Below, one piece after another: positions 1-8,833 of a DNA stretch of 64,000 nt. The first letter of the stretch is position 1, and every line of letters starts with the position of its first letter. The stretch is from Bradyrhizobium tropiciagri (GTDB lineage Bacteria > Pseudomonadota > Alphaproteobacteria > Rhizobiales > Xanthobacteraceae). The notes below the pieces were generated by a model that did no database searches, had not been told where the DNA came from, and saw only the letters and a list, made by a program, of their open reading frames with translations. The stretch lies in contig NZ_JAFCKF010000009.1 of assembly GCF_018130545.1 (NCBI RefSeq), forward strand, positions 1 to 64,000, read 5' to 3'. A program made the translations under genes and the position numbers.

Positions 1-672
1 GACACCTGGTCGGAGACATTCGTCAACGGAGTTCGCGCGACGTATACGGTCAACGACATCACCGGCAACAACGGCAGCTCCTACACCAACTCGTACAGCA
101 GTTCCGGCGTGCTGCTCTCGCAGAGCGGAGTCTATGACAGCGGGGTGCTGACCGGGGATACCTATACCACCACCTACAATGCCAACGGGTCCGTGGCGTC
201 GTATAGCGTGAGTGGTAACACGGGAAACAACGTTCTCAGCGGCGGAACCACCGCGGCCGTGCTCCGCGGCAACGGAGGATTTGATGAATATCAGTTCGGT
301 CGAGGCAGTGGCCAGGATCGCATCATCAATGGGACCGGCAGCGGAACAATTGCGCAAGGGGAGTTGGATGTCGGGCCCGGCGTATCCACCAACCAGCTGT
401 GGCTGCAACGATCCGGGAATGACCTCGCTGTTAATATCTTGGGTACGCATGATCAGGCAATCGTAGCGAACTGGTTCGGAGGTAATGCAGATGCCCAGCT
501 CGCACGCATCGTAACGGCGGACGGGAGCGTACTTGACACCCAAATCAACCAACTCGTTCAAGCTATGGCGACCTACGCCTCGGCAAATAGCGGCTTCGAC
601 CCAGCCACTTCAACACAGGCGCCGAATGATCCTGCTCTCCAAAATGCAATTGGGAGCGCGTGGCATCACTAA
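1..672 (+). CDS. RTX-like secreted calcium-binding protein, C-terminal part
   Basis: The last 223 residues of a larger protein; the frame is open from base 1, so the start lies left of the window. The visible part is rich in Gly, Asn, Ser and Thr. It has a single weak RTX-like stretch (GNNVLSGG, then GNGGFDEYQFG) and ends in a segment with AIVANWFGG and VTADGSVLDT, which resembles the haemolysin-type calcium-binding-related domain found in large rhizobial RTX proteins. Such proteins usually leave the cell by type I secretion using an uncleaved C-terminal signal; no secretion gene is in view. Family assignment is by pattern recognition only; the function of the whole protein cannot be judged from this fragment. 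Confidence 0.75.
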   Translation, partial: DTWSETFVNGVRATYTVNDITGNNGSSYTNSYSSSGVLLSQSGVYDSGVLTGDTYTTTYNANGSVASYSVSGNTGNNVLSGGTTAAVLRGNGGFDEYQFGRGSGQDRIINGTGSGTIAQGELDVGPGVSTNQLWLQRSGNDLAVNILGTHDQAIVANWFGGNADAQLARIVTADGSVLDTQINQLVQAMATYASANSGFDPATSTQAPNDPALQNAIGSAWHH

Positions 673-1184
673 ACGACGCGGCCTTCAGCCAGGACAGGTG
701 AACTACACGAATGAGTTTTAGGGGAGGTTGTCGGACAGCTATTGACCGCCTGGAGCTTTCGCTCGGCAGTGGCTGGGCAGGTAGCGTTGCTGATACTTCG
801 GTAACCGTCGCGGTTTGGATTGAACGTGAGTAGCAAAAGTAGAGGACACCGGCGATAGCCCAGTGCGCACACTTGGAGCCGCAGAACCATCCAGTGCGAT
901 AGCGGGCGTCCTTCTTGTTGAGACACCCTGCGGGTGGGGACGCAGGAGCCGTGCGTCGCCAATGGGCGGGCTTGGCATTTGCAGTTCGGTTGTAACCTAT
1001 TGATCCATATGGTCCCGCCGAGAAGGATTTTTATAGCTAAGAATCTGTAATCGCCTGCAAAGGAGCTGACATCAGCTGCTCTTCTGAGGAGGCAACTGGT
1101 TAGCTCGTGAGCGACGAAAGGCGCGTAGTACGACCCAAACTAACTGCCTGCCGCCGTCAAATGACAGTGGTGCATGAACCTGCG

Positions 1185-1319
1185 CACGAACGAAAAGAGG
1201 ACGTACCTAGTACGGTCTCTGGTGCGGTCGTCGCGCCGGCGGCAAACAGCTCCGGTAAGGTGTTGATCTTCTTGGTGGGCTCGGCAGGACTTGAACTTGC
1301 AACCAGACCGTTATGAGCG
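1185..1319. repeat. Left copy of 135-bp imperfect direct repeat (attL-like)
   Basis: Same orientation as 12945-13080 and roughly 80 percent identical by eye over its whole length, with the last 48 bases (1272-1319) matching 45 of 48. The best-conserved 48 bases are the 3' part of a tRNA gene, which is where tyrosine recombinases of integrative elements usually cross over. Similarity stops abruptly at 1320, exactly inside the anticodon stem, as expected for a target-site duplication. Confidence 0.6.
1273..1319 (-). pseudogene. tRNA-Ile2 3' fragment
   Basis: On the minus strand this is CCA tail, acceptor 3' strand, T arm, variable loop and anticodon region of the tRNA-Ile2 intact at 13034-13109; the D arm and acceptor 5' strand are absent. 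It cannot make a tRNA. Three substitutions against the intact copy fall in the T arm and acceptor strand. Confidence 0.75.
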
Positions 1320-1623
1320 ATCGGGCCCGCCTGACGCGGCGTAGCACGGGCCATTTTCAGTACGCCTAGCCCGCCCTCGGTGCCGCGTGGACGACATGAG
1401 ATCTGGCGTGCCTGAAGTGTGAAACAGGGCCAAAGGCACTTTCGAGCGCGAAACGCACCTCAGCTCGTTCCTCTCCTCTGTAACCCATTGAAATCGCACC
1501 AAATGCGAACGCCCTCCGAGCGCACCATAAACCCACGCCCAGTTGTGCGACCCCCGTCGAATATACGGCTCGGCATCAATCTCACTTGCCGCGCGGACAG
1601 ACCTCGCGGTCTGTAGTGTTGAA

Positions 1624-1815
1624 TGTATCCAATCTATATTTTTCTGCTCCGCACTTTCGATCTGGTGTCGCCTTGGCTAATGCAGAATATGGCGGGTCAT
1701 CATGTGTAACCAACTGATAATAATTACTATATTGTCGATCTTGGCGGCTACGTTTCCTTGCGCGAGATATCCCGTCACTTGGCCATCTGGATACAGAAGT
1801 TGACTTTTGGATACA
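1624..1815. promoter_or_regulatory. Three TGGATACA octamers upstream of the ABC operon
   Basis: TGGATACA occurs at 1788-1795 and 1808-1815 (20 bp apart, about two helical turns) and inverted as TGTATCCA at 1624-1631. The copy at 1788 sits in the partial palindrome TCTGGATACAGA. The octamer is one base from TGTATACA, the type of core bound by many FCD-class GntR regulators, and such a regulator is encoded in the operon (8834-9625). Operator function is inferred; no clear -35/-10 pair was identified. Confidence 0.4.
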
Positions 1816-1863
1816 TCTTGTCCAGTTTCCGTCTAGAATAAAAATCAACCTTGGGAGGACCCG

Positions 1864-2850
1864 GTGACCGGCACTTCGGGCGCGCGCGGGCCGAAATTGA
1901 CGCAGACGACCGCCGTGCTGGCGATGTGCGCGGTCTTGATCGTCGTTTTCTCGATCTTCCTGAAGGGCTTTCTGACGCTCGGCAATCTGTTCGCGCTGGC
2001 GCGCAACATTTCGATCCTCGGTATTCTCGCGCTCGGCATGGCCGTTGTCGTGATCGGCCGTGGACTCGATCTGTCGCAAGTCGCTTCCTTCGCTGCCTCC
2101 ACCGCGATCGCGATCATTCTGATGAACTCAGGCTACGCGACGCCGGTGGCGCTGCTGATCGGGTTCGTGATGGCAATTGCCATCGGCATCCTGAACGGGT
2201 TTCTCATCTCGGTGATCGAGATGCCGCCGCTGCTGACGACCCTGGCGTCGAGCCTTGCAGTGTTGGGTATCGTACGCACCACTGCCGTGCAGCACTATGT
2301 CGTGTATCTTTCCAAGGGGCATGATGAGTTCCTGCGGCTGGGCGGAAACATCTGGGGTGGCGTCCCGATCTCGATCCTGATCTTCGCAGCCACTGCGGTC
2401 GTCGTGCATCTCTTCCTGTCGCGCACCGTCATCGGCCGCTTCGTCTATGCGCATGGCGACAACCCCGACGCGGCGCGCCAGACCGGTCTGCCGACCCGTC
2501 CACTGACCATGATCGAATACGCGCTGTGCGCGGCGATCGGTTACGTCGGCGGCGTCGTGATGGTCGCGCAGACAGCGTTGATGCATCTCCAGGTCGCGGA
2601 ATCGACGATCATTTTCGATGTCATCATGGTCGTGGTGCTCGGCGGCGTCAGCCTCGTCGGCGGCCGCGGCAATGTGATGAGCGTCATCGCCGGAACATTG
2701 CTGATCGGCGTGCTGCTGAACGGCATGACCATCATGGACATGGACGTGCAGACGCAAAACATCGTCAAGGGGATTGTGCTGCTGATCGCGATCCTGCTCG
2801 ATTCCCGGCTGCATCCGCGCGACGAGGAGACGTCGAAGCAGGGCGATTGA
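1864..2850 (+). CDS. Ribose-type ABC transporter permease
   Basis: Inner-membrane permease of the RbsC/XylH class (328 aa, normal length). It is mostly hydrophobic with the family motif GRGLDLS at residues 65-71 (usually GGIDLS) and a GGVSLVGGRG motif near residue 258. GTG start chosen because GGGAGG lies 5 bases upstream (1853-1858). First gene of the operon that continues with a binding protein, a second permease and an ATPase; two different permeases suggest a heterodimeric membrane channel. Substrate not predictable from sequence; importers of this class carry sugars but also autoinducers, purines and small lactones or polyols. Confidence 0.85.
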   Translation: MTGTSGARGPKLTQTTAVLAMCAVLIVVFSIFLKGFLTLGNLFALARNISILGILALGMAVVVIGRGLDLSQVASFAASTAIAIILMNSGYATPVALLIGFVMAIAIGILNGFLISVIEMPPLLTTLASSLAVLGIVRTTAVQHYVVYLSKGHDEFLRLGGNIWGGVPISILIFAATAVVVHLFLSRTVIGRFVYAHGDNPDAARQTGLPTRPLTMIEYALCAAIGYVGGVVMVAQTALMHLQVAESTIIFDVIMVVVLGGVSLVGGRGNVMSVIAGTLLIGVLLNGMTIMDMDVQTQNIVKGIVLLIAILLDSRLHPRDEETSKQGD

Positions 2851-2909
2851 AGCTCAGCTTCCATCAACGGGCCGCAACAGTCGGCCGGCATAGAAGGGGA
2901 GGAAGAAAC

Positions 2910-3932
2910 ATGACGAAAGCAGTGTACGGGAAGGTGCTTGCCGGCATCGGGTTGGCGGCGATGGTGACGACAGCCGTGCTGGTGGCCGCTCCATCACAGG
3001 CGGCCGGGCCGCGCGACCAGTTGCGCGAGAAATTCGACAAGGCACTCAAAGGCAAGACGGTGGCCTGGTCGCCGGTCTGGATGGGTGTACTGGAATCCGA
3101 ATGGACGCGCGTGATGAAAGACCGTTTCGATGATTACGGCATCAAGCTCGTCACGCGTGACGCCAACATGAAGTCGGACATCCAGCTGCAGACCGTCAGC
3201 GACTACATCAACGAAAAGCCTGATGTGCTCGTGGTCCAAAATCCGAACGTTACGCTGCTCGCCAAGGAGCTCAAGCGAGCGATGGACGCAGGCATCTATG
3301 TCGTGCAGGTCAACATGGCGTCGAACACCCTCAGCGACGCCTATGTCGGCGTCGATGCCAAGGATCTCGGCACCAAAATCGCTCGCGAGGTGATCAACCA
3401 GTGCGGCGGCGGCAAGGGCTCGGGGGAGATCGCGATCCTCGAAGGCGAGGCGACTGCAGCCTATTCGCTGGACATGAAGAACGGCGCCATGGAAGTGTTC
3501 AAGACTGACCCGTCGATCAAGGTCGTGTCGTCGCAGCCGACAAGTTGGGACGCCAACAAGGCCGGTGATATCACGACGACCGTGTTGCAGCAGCATCCCA
3601 AGCTGTGCGGGATCCTCAGCGTCTGGGGACCGCAAACTGCCGGCGCAGCGCAGGCGATCAAGGCGGCCAACATGGGCGACAGGGTGAAGGTGTTCGTTGC
3701 CAGCGACGGACAGCCCGCCGATTGCGATCTGCTGGAACAGGGCGCGTTTTCCGCGAACCTGTCGTATCGCGCCGACGTGCAGGGACAGACCATTGCCGAC
3801 GCGGTGATCGCGCTCTTGCAGAGCGGCGACAAACCGGGCTCGAAGAACGTCGCCTATTACACGACCCCCGCCTGGGTGAAGTCGAAGGACGATCGGATGT
3901 ACTGCTTCAGCATCCCGAAGGGCGCGAAGTAA
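2910..3932 (+). CDS. Periplasmic substrate-binding protein of the sugar type
   Basis: 340 aa. A cleavable signal peptide covers about residues 1-32 (basic MTKAVYGK, hydrophobic core, PSQAA), followed by a periplasmic binding protein type I fold as in RbsB/XylF. Typical landmarks are KPDVLVVQNPN in the first lobe and WGPQTAGAAQAIKAA and VFVASDGQPADCDLL in the second. Captures the substrate in the periplasm and delivers it to the permease pair encoded on both sides. ATG start with GGGGAGGAAG just upstream. A strong hairpin 10 bases after the stop may protect this transcript segment, as binding proteins are usually needed in excess. Ligand unknown. Confidence 0.85.
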   Translation: MTKAVYGKVLAGIGLAAMVTTAVLVAAPSQAAGPRDQLREKFDKALKGKTVAWSPVWMGVLESEWTRVMKDRFDDYGIKLVTRDANMKSDIQLQTVSDYINEKPDVLVVQNPNVTLLAKELKRAMDAGIYVVQVNMASNTLSDAYVGVDAKDLGTKIAREVINQCGGGKGSGEIAILEGEATAAYSLDMKNGAMEVFKTDPSIKVVSSQPTSWDANKAGDITTTVLQQHPKLCGILSVWGPQTAGAAQAIKAANMGDRVKVFVASDGQPADCDLLEQGAFSANLSYRADVQGQTIADAVIALLQSGDKPGSKNVAYYTTPAWVKSKDDRMYCFSIPKGAK

Positions 3933-3942
3933 ACGTTCCGGC

Positions 3943-3966
3943 GCCCGCGCCCCCTGCGGCGCGGGC
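3943..3966 (+). promoter_or_regulatory. Intercistronic hairpin after binding-protein gene
   Basis: Perfect 9-bp stem GCCCGCGCC / GGCGCGGGC with a 6-base loop, 10 bases past the stop. No T-run follows, so it is more likely an mRNA-stabilising or attenuating structure between the binding protein and the downstream permease than a full terminator. Confidence 0.5.
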
Positions 3967-4046
3967 ATCCCGGAGTTGCCGACCCCCATTCCCTGCGTCG
4001 TCCCGCCGTTCGGTCGCGCTTGCGCCGAACCCGCCGGAGTCTGTTG

Positions 4047-6158
4047 ATGAAAAGCCTGCAACGAGCCTGGCACCGCCATTCGCCCCAGCTGTTTCTGGGC
4101 GAGCTGCTTGAGAAGCGGTGGATGGAGCCGATCATTCCATTCACGCTCACGATCGTGGTGTTCCTGGCATTCGCGGTAATGATCCCGCGTTACCTGACGG
4201 CGGGCAGCCTTCAGGAACTGATGCGGAATTTCGCGGAGCAGGGGATGGTTGCGGTCGCGATGGCCTTCTCGGTGCTGTCAGGTGGTATCGATCTGTCGGT
4301 CGGTGCGGTGTTCGCGATGTCGAACTTCCTCGCGCTCTATCTATATCTCATTGTCGGGTTGCCGCTGCCGCTGACGATCGTCCTTGTCATCCTGTTCGGC
4401 GCCGCAATGGGTGCGATCAATGGCGGCCTGATTGCCTACGGCAAGACCCGGCCGTTCCTGACGACGCTGGTGGTTCTCATCATCGTCCGCGCGGCTTACA
4501 ATAAGGTGACAGTTGCGTTTACGGATGAACTCGCAAGCATCGATGGCGGCTCCAGCACGTGGGATTTCATTGGATCGGGCAGAGTCATCGGTATTCCCTT
4601 CAACATGCTGGTGTTGATCCTGCTTGCCGTCGGAACGCACTTTTTTCTTACCCGCATCAAGCCCGGCGTCCACATCATGGCGGTCGGGTCGAGCCGCAAG
4701 GCGGCCCGGCATGCCGGCGTCAACGTCAAGCGCGTGCTGTTCTCCGCGTATGTGATGTCGGGGGCTATCGCGGCACTGGCGGGAATCCTTTATGCAGCTC
4801 GGCAAAGCAGTTCGGGTACCGACACCGGCGTCGGCTGGGAGATCAACGCGCTGGCCGCGGTGGTCCTCGGCGGCATCAGTCTTGCCGGCGGCCGCGGCAC
4901 CATCGCGCGCGCCGTCATGGGCGCAGCGATCATCTTCATGCTCACCAGCGGCATGGTGCGGCTCGGGATTTCCGGCAACCTGACGACTGCCATCATTGGC
5001 ATCATCTTGCTGCTCGCGGTCGGCTTCAATGTGAAGTGGGTCAAGAACAAGGGCAAGGTGCTGCAAAAGGTCTATGTCACCCCAAGCTGGGTCGATTTCG
5101 AGCCGCCGCCGTCGGTCGAGCGCGGCAGCGGCACGCCGTTCGCGGAGAACGACCGCTTGAAGAATGCAGAGGCGATCGCGCTCAACATGATCGAGGGCCC
5201 GGAGGACGTCATCCTCGACCGCAAGGACAACCTCTACACCGTCAACCGCAACGGCTCGATCATTCGCTTTCTCGCGCCTGACTATACCGCGCGTGAGGAG
5301 TTCGCGCGCATCGGCGGCCGGCCGCTCGGTTTGGCGTTCGATCGGGATCAGAATCTCCTTGTCTGCATCGCTGGGATGGGAGTGTATGGCGTCAAGCCCG
5401 ATCGTTCGGTCTTCAAGGTCACCGACCGTACTACGCGGACGCGCACACGGCTCAAGGACGATTCGCGGCTCTATCTCGCCGATGATCTCGATGTCGCTCC
5501 CGACGGCAAGATCTACTTCAGCGAAGCCTCGACGCGGTACGAACTGACCGACTGGGCGCTCGACGGCTTCGAGGGCCGCGGCAACGGGCGCCTGATCTGC
5601 CACGATCCGAAAACCGGCACCACCAAGACCGTCCTCAAAAACCTGACGTTCCCCAACGGCATCTGCATCTCGCATGACGGCCGGTCAGTGCTGTGGGCGA
5701 GCACCTGGCTGTGCCAGGTCAACCGCTACTGGATCGCCGGCCCGAAGGCAGGCATCAGCGAGATCCTGATCGACAACCTTCCAGGCTATTGCGACAACAT
5801 CAACCGCGCCTCGGATGGCAAATATTGGCTTGCCTTCGTCGGCCTGCGCACGCCGGTCTATGACCTTGCCATGCGCAATCCCGTTTTCCGCACCCGGATG
5901 GTCAAGCAGATTCCGCCGGATGAGTGGCTGTGCCCGGGGATCAACTACGGCTGCGTGGCCAAGTTCGACGACAATGGCGTGGTGACCGAATCGCTTTGGG
6001 ATCCGGGCGGGCTTTCGCATCCGACGATCACCTCGGTCCGCGAACACAAGGGCTACCTCTATATCGGGGGTCTCGAGAACAACCGCATTGGACGTATCCG
6101 CCTGCAGGACGCTGATCCGACCTGGGAAGCGCACAAATCCTATTGGGGAGAGGCCTGA
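4047..6158 (+). CDS. ABC permease fused to strictosidine-synthase/SMP-30-like domain
   Basis: 703 aa, about twice permease length. Residues 1-335 are an RbsC-class permease: first membrane segment about 29-49, GGIDLSVG at 79-86, GGISLAGGRG at 275-284. Residues about 375-700 form a six-bladed propeller of the strictosidine-synthase/APMAP/SMP-30 type with RYWIAGPKAG and LPGYCDNINR. Candidate metal ligands are Glu386 (GPED), Asn537 (FPNG) and Asp583 (CDN). RbsC-type permeases end in the cytoplasm, so the propeller should sit on the inner face of the channel, where it could hydrolyse a lactone or ester on entry. ATG chosen over an upstream TTG because GGAG lies 7 bases before it. No frame break is seen at the junction. 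Enzyme activity is inferred. Confidence 0.8.
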   Translation: MKSLQRAWHRHSPQLFLGELLEKRWMEPIIPFTLTIVVFLAFAVMIPRYLTAGSLQELMRNFAEQGMVAVAMAFSVLSGGIDLSVGAVFAMSNFLALYLYLIVGLPLPLTIVLVILFGAAMGAINGGLIAYGKTRPFLTTLVVLIIVRAAYNKVTVAFTDELASIDGGSSTWDFIGSGRVIGIPFNMLVLILLAVGTHFFLTRIKPGVHIMAVGSSRKAARHAGVNVKRVLFSAYVMSGAIAALAGILYAARQSSSGTDTGVGWEINALAAVVLGGISLAGGRGTIARAVMGAAIIFMLTSGMVRLGISGNLTTAIIGIILLLAVGFNVKWVKNKGKVLQKVYVTPSWVDFEPPPSVERGSGTPFAENDRLKNAEAIALNMIEGPEDVILDRKDNLYTVNRNGSIIRFLAPDYTAREEFARIGGRPLGLAFDRDQNLLVCIAGMGVYGVKPDRSVFKVTDRTTRTRTRLKDDSRLYLADDLDVAPDGKIYFSEASTRYELTDWALDGFEGRGNGRLICHDPKTGTTKTVLKNLTFPNGICISHDGRSVLWASTWLCQVNRYWIAGPKAGISEILIDNLPGYCDNINRASDGKYWLAFVGLRTPVYDLAMRNPVFRTRMVKQIPPDEWLCPGINYGCVAKFDDNGVVTESLWDPGGLSHPTITSVREHKGYLYIGGLENNRIGRIRLQDADPTWEAHKSYWGEA

Positions 6159-6161
6159 GCC

Positions 6162-7280
6162 ATGTCTCTGCTTGGCGACATCGTCGATCGCGTGTTGTTC
6201 CCAAACCGGGAGCTTCATGGCATTCCGGTGCTCGACGGCGCGTTCTCCCCGAACCAGCGGCTCGATGGCGCTCGCAAGCTAGGCGCGGAGATCGAACGGC
6301 CGGATGACATCGCATTTGGGCAGGACGGTGCGCTTTATGTCTCGACCGGCAACAGCATCCTGCGTTGTACTGGCGATGATTTCGATGTGCGGGAGGTGTT
6401 CGCAACGCTTGACGGTCCTGTCGGCGGGCTTGCCTCAGCGCCGGACGGCAGGCTGCTGGCTTGCGTCTCCGGAGTTGGGTTGGTGGCCCTTTCGCCAGTC
6501 GGCAAGACCGTCGCAAAGCTCGAAGGCGTCGGCGGGGAGAGGATTGCCTGTGCGTTGTCGGTGACGGTAGCCCCCGATGGGACGATCTATCTGACCGACG
6601 GTTCGCGTACCAACCAGGCTGACCTCTGGCTCACCGACCTGATGCAGAATCGTGGCCCGTCGGGCCGGCTCATCGCTTGTGATGCCTCGCTCGGTGGCGC
6701 GAGCGTGCGTGCGGACAAGCTTGCATGGCCGCTTGGCGTAGTCGCTTCCAGCGACGGCACGGAGGTGTGGGTCGCCGAATCCTGGGCTCATCGCTTGACC
6801 GCTTTTCCACGCGCCGGCGGTGAGAGACGCGTGATCGTCAAAAACTATACCGGCTATCCGGCGCGTCTTGGCCGCGGCGCGGACGGAGAGGTCTGGATGG
6901 CCTTCCTGGCGCTTCGCACGCAGCTGACCGAATTCGTATTGCGCGAGCGGGCATTCTGCGAAGAAATGATGCGGACGGTACCATCGGAGCTTTGGATCGG
7001 GCCGGTGCTGGATGGTCGCCTCAATCCGCGCGAGCCGACCCAGATCGGCCGCATCAAGAAGCTCGGCATTCAGAAGCCGTGGGCGCCGCCGCGTTCGTAT
7101 GGTCTTGTTGCGCGGCTGGATGCCAAGGGCATGGCGGTGGAGACGTTGCACAGCCGAGTAGATGGTCGGGTCCATGGAGTAACGGCCGTCCGCCCGATTG
7201 GCTCTCGCGTGCTCGCGGTGTCCAAGGGACGCGATTGCCTGGTTGAACTGCCGCGTGGTCGCGGCGCGCGGGAAGGATGA
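6162..7280 (+). CDS. Free strictosidine-synthase/SMP-30-like paralogue, ligand residues changed
   Basis: 372 aa, no signal peptide, starting 3 bases after the fusion gene. It aligns along its length with the C-terminal half of the preceding protein: PLGVVASSDG against PNGICISHDG, and GYPARLGRGADGEVWMAFLALRT against the segment around GYCDNINR. The three expected metal ligands differ: Glu386 becomes Asp48, Asn537 becomes Leu191, Asp583 becomes Ala234. It may therefore be a non-catalytic partner, a binding subunit, or an enzyme with altered chemistry. Most likely cytoplasmic. Apparently a tandem duplicate of the fused domain, or the domain source for the fusion. Confidence 0.75.
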   Translation: MSLLGDIVDRVLFPNRELHGIPVLDGAFSPNQRLDGARKLGAEIERPDDIAFGQDGALYVSTGNSILRCTGDDFDVREVFATLDGPVGGLASAPDGRLLACVSGVGLVALSPVGKTVAKLEGVGGERIACALSVTVAPDGTIYLTDGSRTNQADLWLTDLMQNRGPSGRLIACDASLGGASVRADKLAWPLGVVASSDGTEVWVAESWAHRLTAFPRAGGERRVIVKNYTGYPARLGRGADGEVWMAFLALRTQLTEFVLRERAFCEEMMRTVPSELWIGPVLDGRLNPREPTQIGRIKKLGIQKPWAPPRSYGLVARLDAKGMAVETLHSRVDGRVHGVTAVRPIGSRVLAVSKGRDCLVELPRGRGAREG

Positions 7281-8818
7281 GCGCCATGCGGGCGGAACAA
7301 CAGGCAGGCACCCCGCTGCTGCAGGTCGTCGATGGCAGCAAGGTTTATGGCGGCCTGCATGCGATCGACGGCGTCAACTTCGATCTGCGGCCGGGCGAAA
7401 TCCACGCGCTGCTGGGCGAGAATGGTGCGGGAAAGTCGACGTTGTGCAAGGCAATCGCCGGCGCAATCGTCCTGACCTCCGGGGACTATATGATCCGCGG
7501 ACGCAAGGTCTCGTTTGCCTCGCCAAAGGAGGCGCTCGAGGGCGGCGTCGCGATGGTCTACCAGGAGTCCAGCCTGGTGCCGTCAATGACGGTCGCGCAG
7601 AATCTCGAACTCGGCATGGAGAAGTGGGTTACTGTCTACAGCAAGATCAATATTGCGGCGACGCAGTCGTTGCAATCGATGAACTTCAATGTCGATCCGC
7701 TGGTGCTGGTCGAGAATCTCGGAACTGCCAAGCGGCAGATGGTCGAGATCGTGCGTGCCGTACGTCACAATGCGCAGGTCTTCATCTTCGATGAACCGAC
7801 TGCGTCGCTGACGCCCGAAGAAACGCAGCATCTGTTCCATCTTCTCAACACCCTGAAAGAGAAGGGCGCCGGGATCATCTTCATCTCGCATGCGCTGGAA
7901 GAAGCGCTCAATATCGCCGATCGCATCACCGTACTCCGGGACGGCAAGCTCGTCGCCACGGTGCCCGCAAAGGACGTCACCCGCGACTCGCTCGTGCGCA
8001 TGATGGTTGGCCGCGAGGAAACGGCAGCTCAGTACGCGACCCACGGGGCTGATCCGGATGCACCGAAGCTGGAGTCGGCGCGCGGAGAGAAGGTGCTTTC
8101 GGTCGAGAATGTGACGATGGGCAGCATCGTCAAGAATATGTCCTTCTCGGTCTTCAACGGGGAAGTGGTCGGTATTTTCGGACTGGTCGGCGCAGGACGT
8201 TCCGAGATCGCGCAGATCGTCAGCGGCGCGCGCAAGCGCAACTTCCTGCGCGGCGGGATGATCTACCTGCGGGATAGGCCGGTCCGCTACCGGGTGCCGC
8301 GGCAGGCGGTGCGCGACGGAATCGCATATATCACCGAGGATCGGAAGGTCGACGGCTTCTTCGAGACGATGACGGTGGATCAGAATATCTATCTTGGCTA
8401 TCTGTCGTCGCCGCGCATCAGGCGGTTCTTCTACTCCGCGCGCGAGATGAAGCGGATTGCCGATCGATGGATCTCGGCACTCTCCATCTCTGCGCTGAAG
8501 CGAACGTTGAAGATTGTGGAATATTCCGGCGGCAATCAACAGAAGGTCGTGGTGGGGAAGTCTCTGGCGCAGGAACCGACAGTGGTCATCTTCGACGAGC
8601 CGACGCGAGGCGTCGACGTCAGCGCCATTCCGCAGATCCACCAGGCAATTCGCGGGCTGGCGCGCGAGAACAAGGCGGTCGTCGTGATCTCTTCCTATTT
8701 GCCGGAGATCCTGGCGATCTCGGATCGGATACTGGTCGCGCGGGGCGGGCGTATCGTCGAGGAAATGACGCGGGCCGATGCGACCGAAGACAAGATCATG
8801 TACGCGGCCATTCACTGA
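7277..8818 (+). CDS. Ribose-type ABC transporter ATP-binding protein
   Basis: 513 aa with two ATPase modules in tandem, as in RbsA/XylG/MglA. Module 1 has a full Walker A (GENGAGKST, residues 47-55) and Walker B (VFIFDEPTAS near 168), with a degenerate signature (LGTAKRQM). Module 2 has the usual degenerate P-loop (GLVGAGRSE) but an intact signature YSGGNQQKV near residue 416 and Walker B VVIFDEPTRG. Energises import through the two permeases. The ATG overlaps the previous stop by 4 bases (ATGA), implying translational coupling; an in-frame ATG 9 bases later is possible. Confidence 0.92.
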   Translation: MSAMRAEQQAGTPLLQVVDGSKVYGGLHAIDGVNFDLRPGEIHALLGENGAGKSTLCKAIAGAIVLTSGDYMIRGRKVSFASPKEALEGGVAMVYQESSLVPSMTVAQNLELGMEKWVTVYSKINIAATQSLQSMNFNVDPLVLVENLGTAKRQMVEIVRAVRHNAQVFIFDEPTASLTPEETQHLFHLLNTLKEKGAGIIFISHALEEALNIADRITVLRDGKLVATVPAKDVTRDSLVRMMVGREETAAQYATHGADPDAPKLESARGEKVLSVENVTMGSIVKNMSFSVFNGEVVGIFGLVGAGRSEIAQIVSGARKRNFLRGGMIYLRDRPVRYRVPRQAVRDGIAYITEDRKVDGFFETMTVDQNIYLGYLSSPRIRRFFYSAREMKRIADRWISALSISALKRTLKIVEYSGGNQQKVVVGKSLAQEPTVVIFDEPTRGVDVSAIPQIHQAIRGLARENKAVVVISSYLPEILAISDRILVARGGRIVEEMTRADATEDKIMYAAIH

Positions 8819-8833
8819 CAAGGAGGGCCTTTC

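Larger units (their letters stand above)
673..1863. other. Gene-poor stretch at left end of putative island
   Basis: About 1.2 kb without a convincing gene on either strand: the open frames are short, overlap each other and lack ribosome binding sites or recognisable motifs. It contains the 1185-1319 repeat with a tRNA-Ile2 3' fragment, an AT-rich tract around 1700-1740, and three copies of the octamer TGGATACA (one inverted) before the operon at 1864. It reads like decayed DNA at an integration boundary followed by a promoter region. Confidence 0.6.

Noticed and set aside
1107-1502. Short open frames around the tRNA fragment
   Set aside because: They translate the att-like repeat and flanking non-coding DNA, lack ribosome binding sites and match no family.
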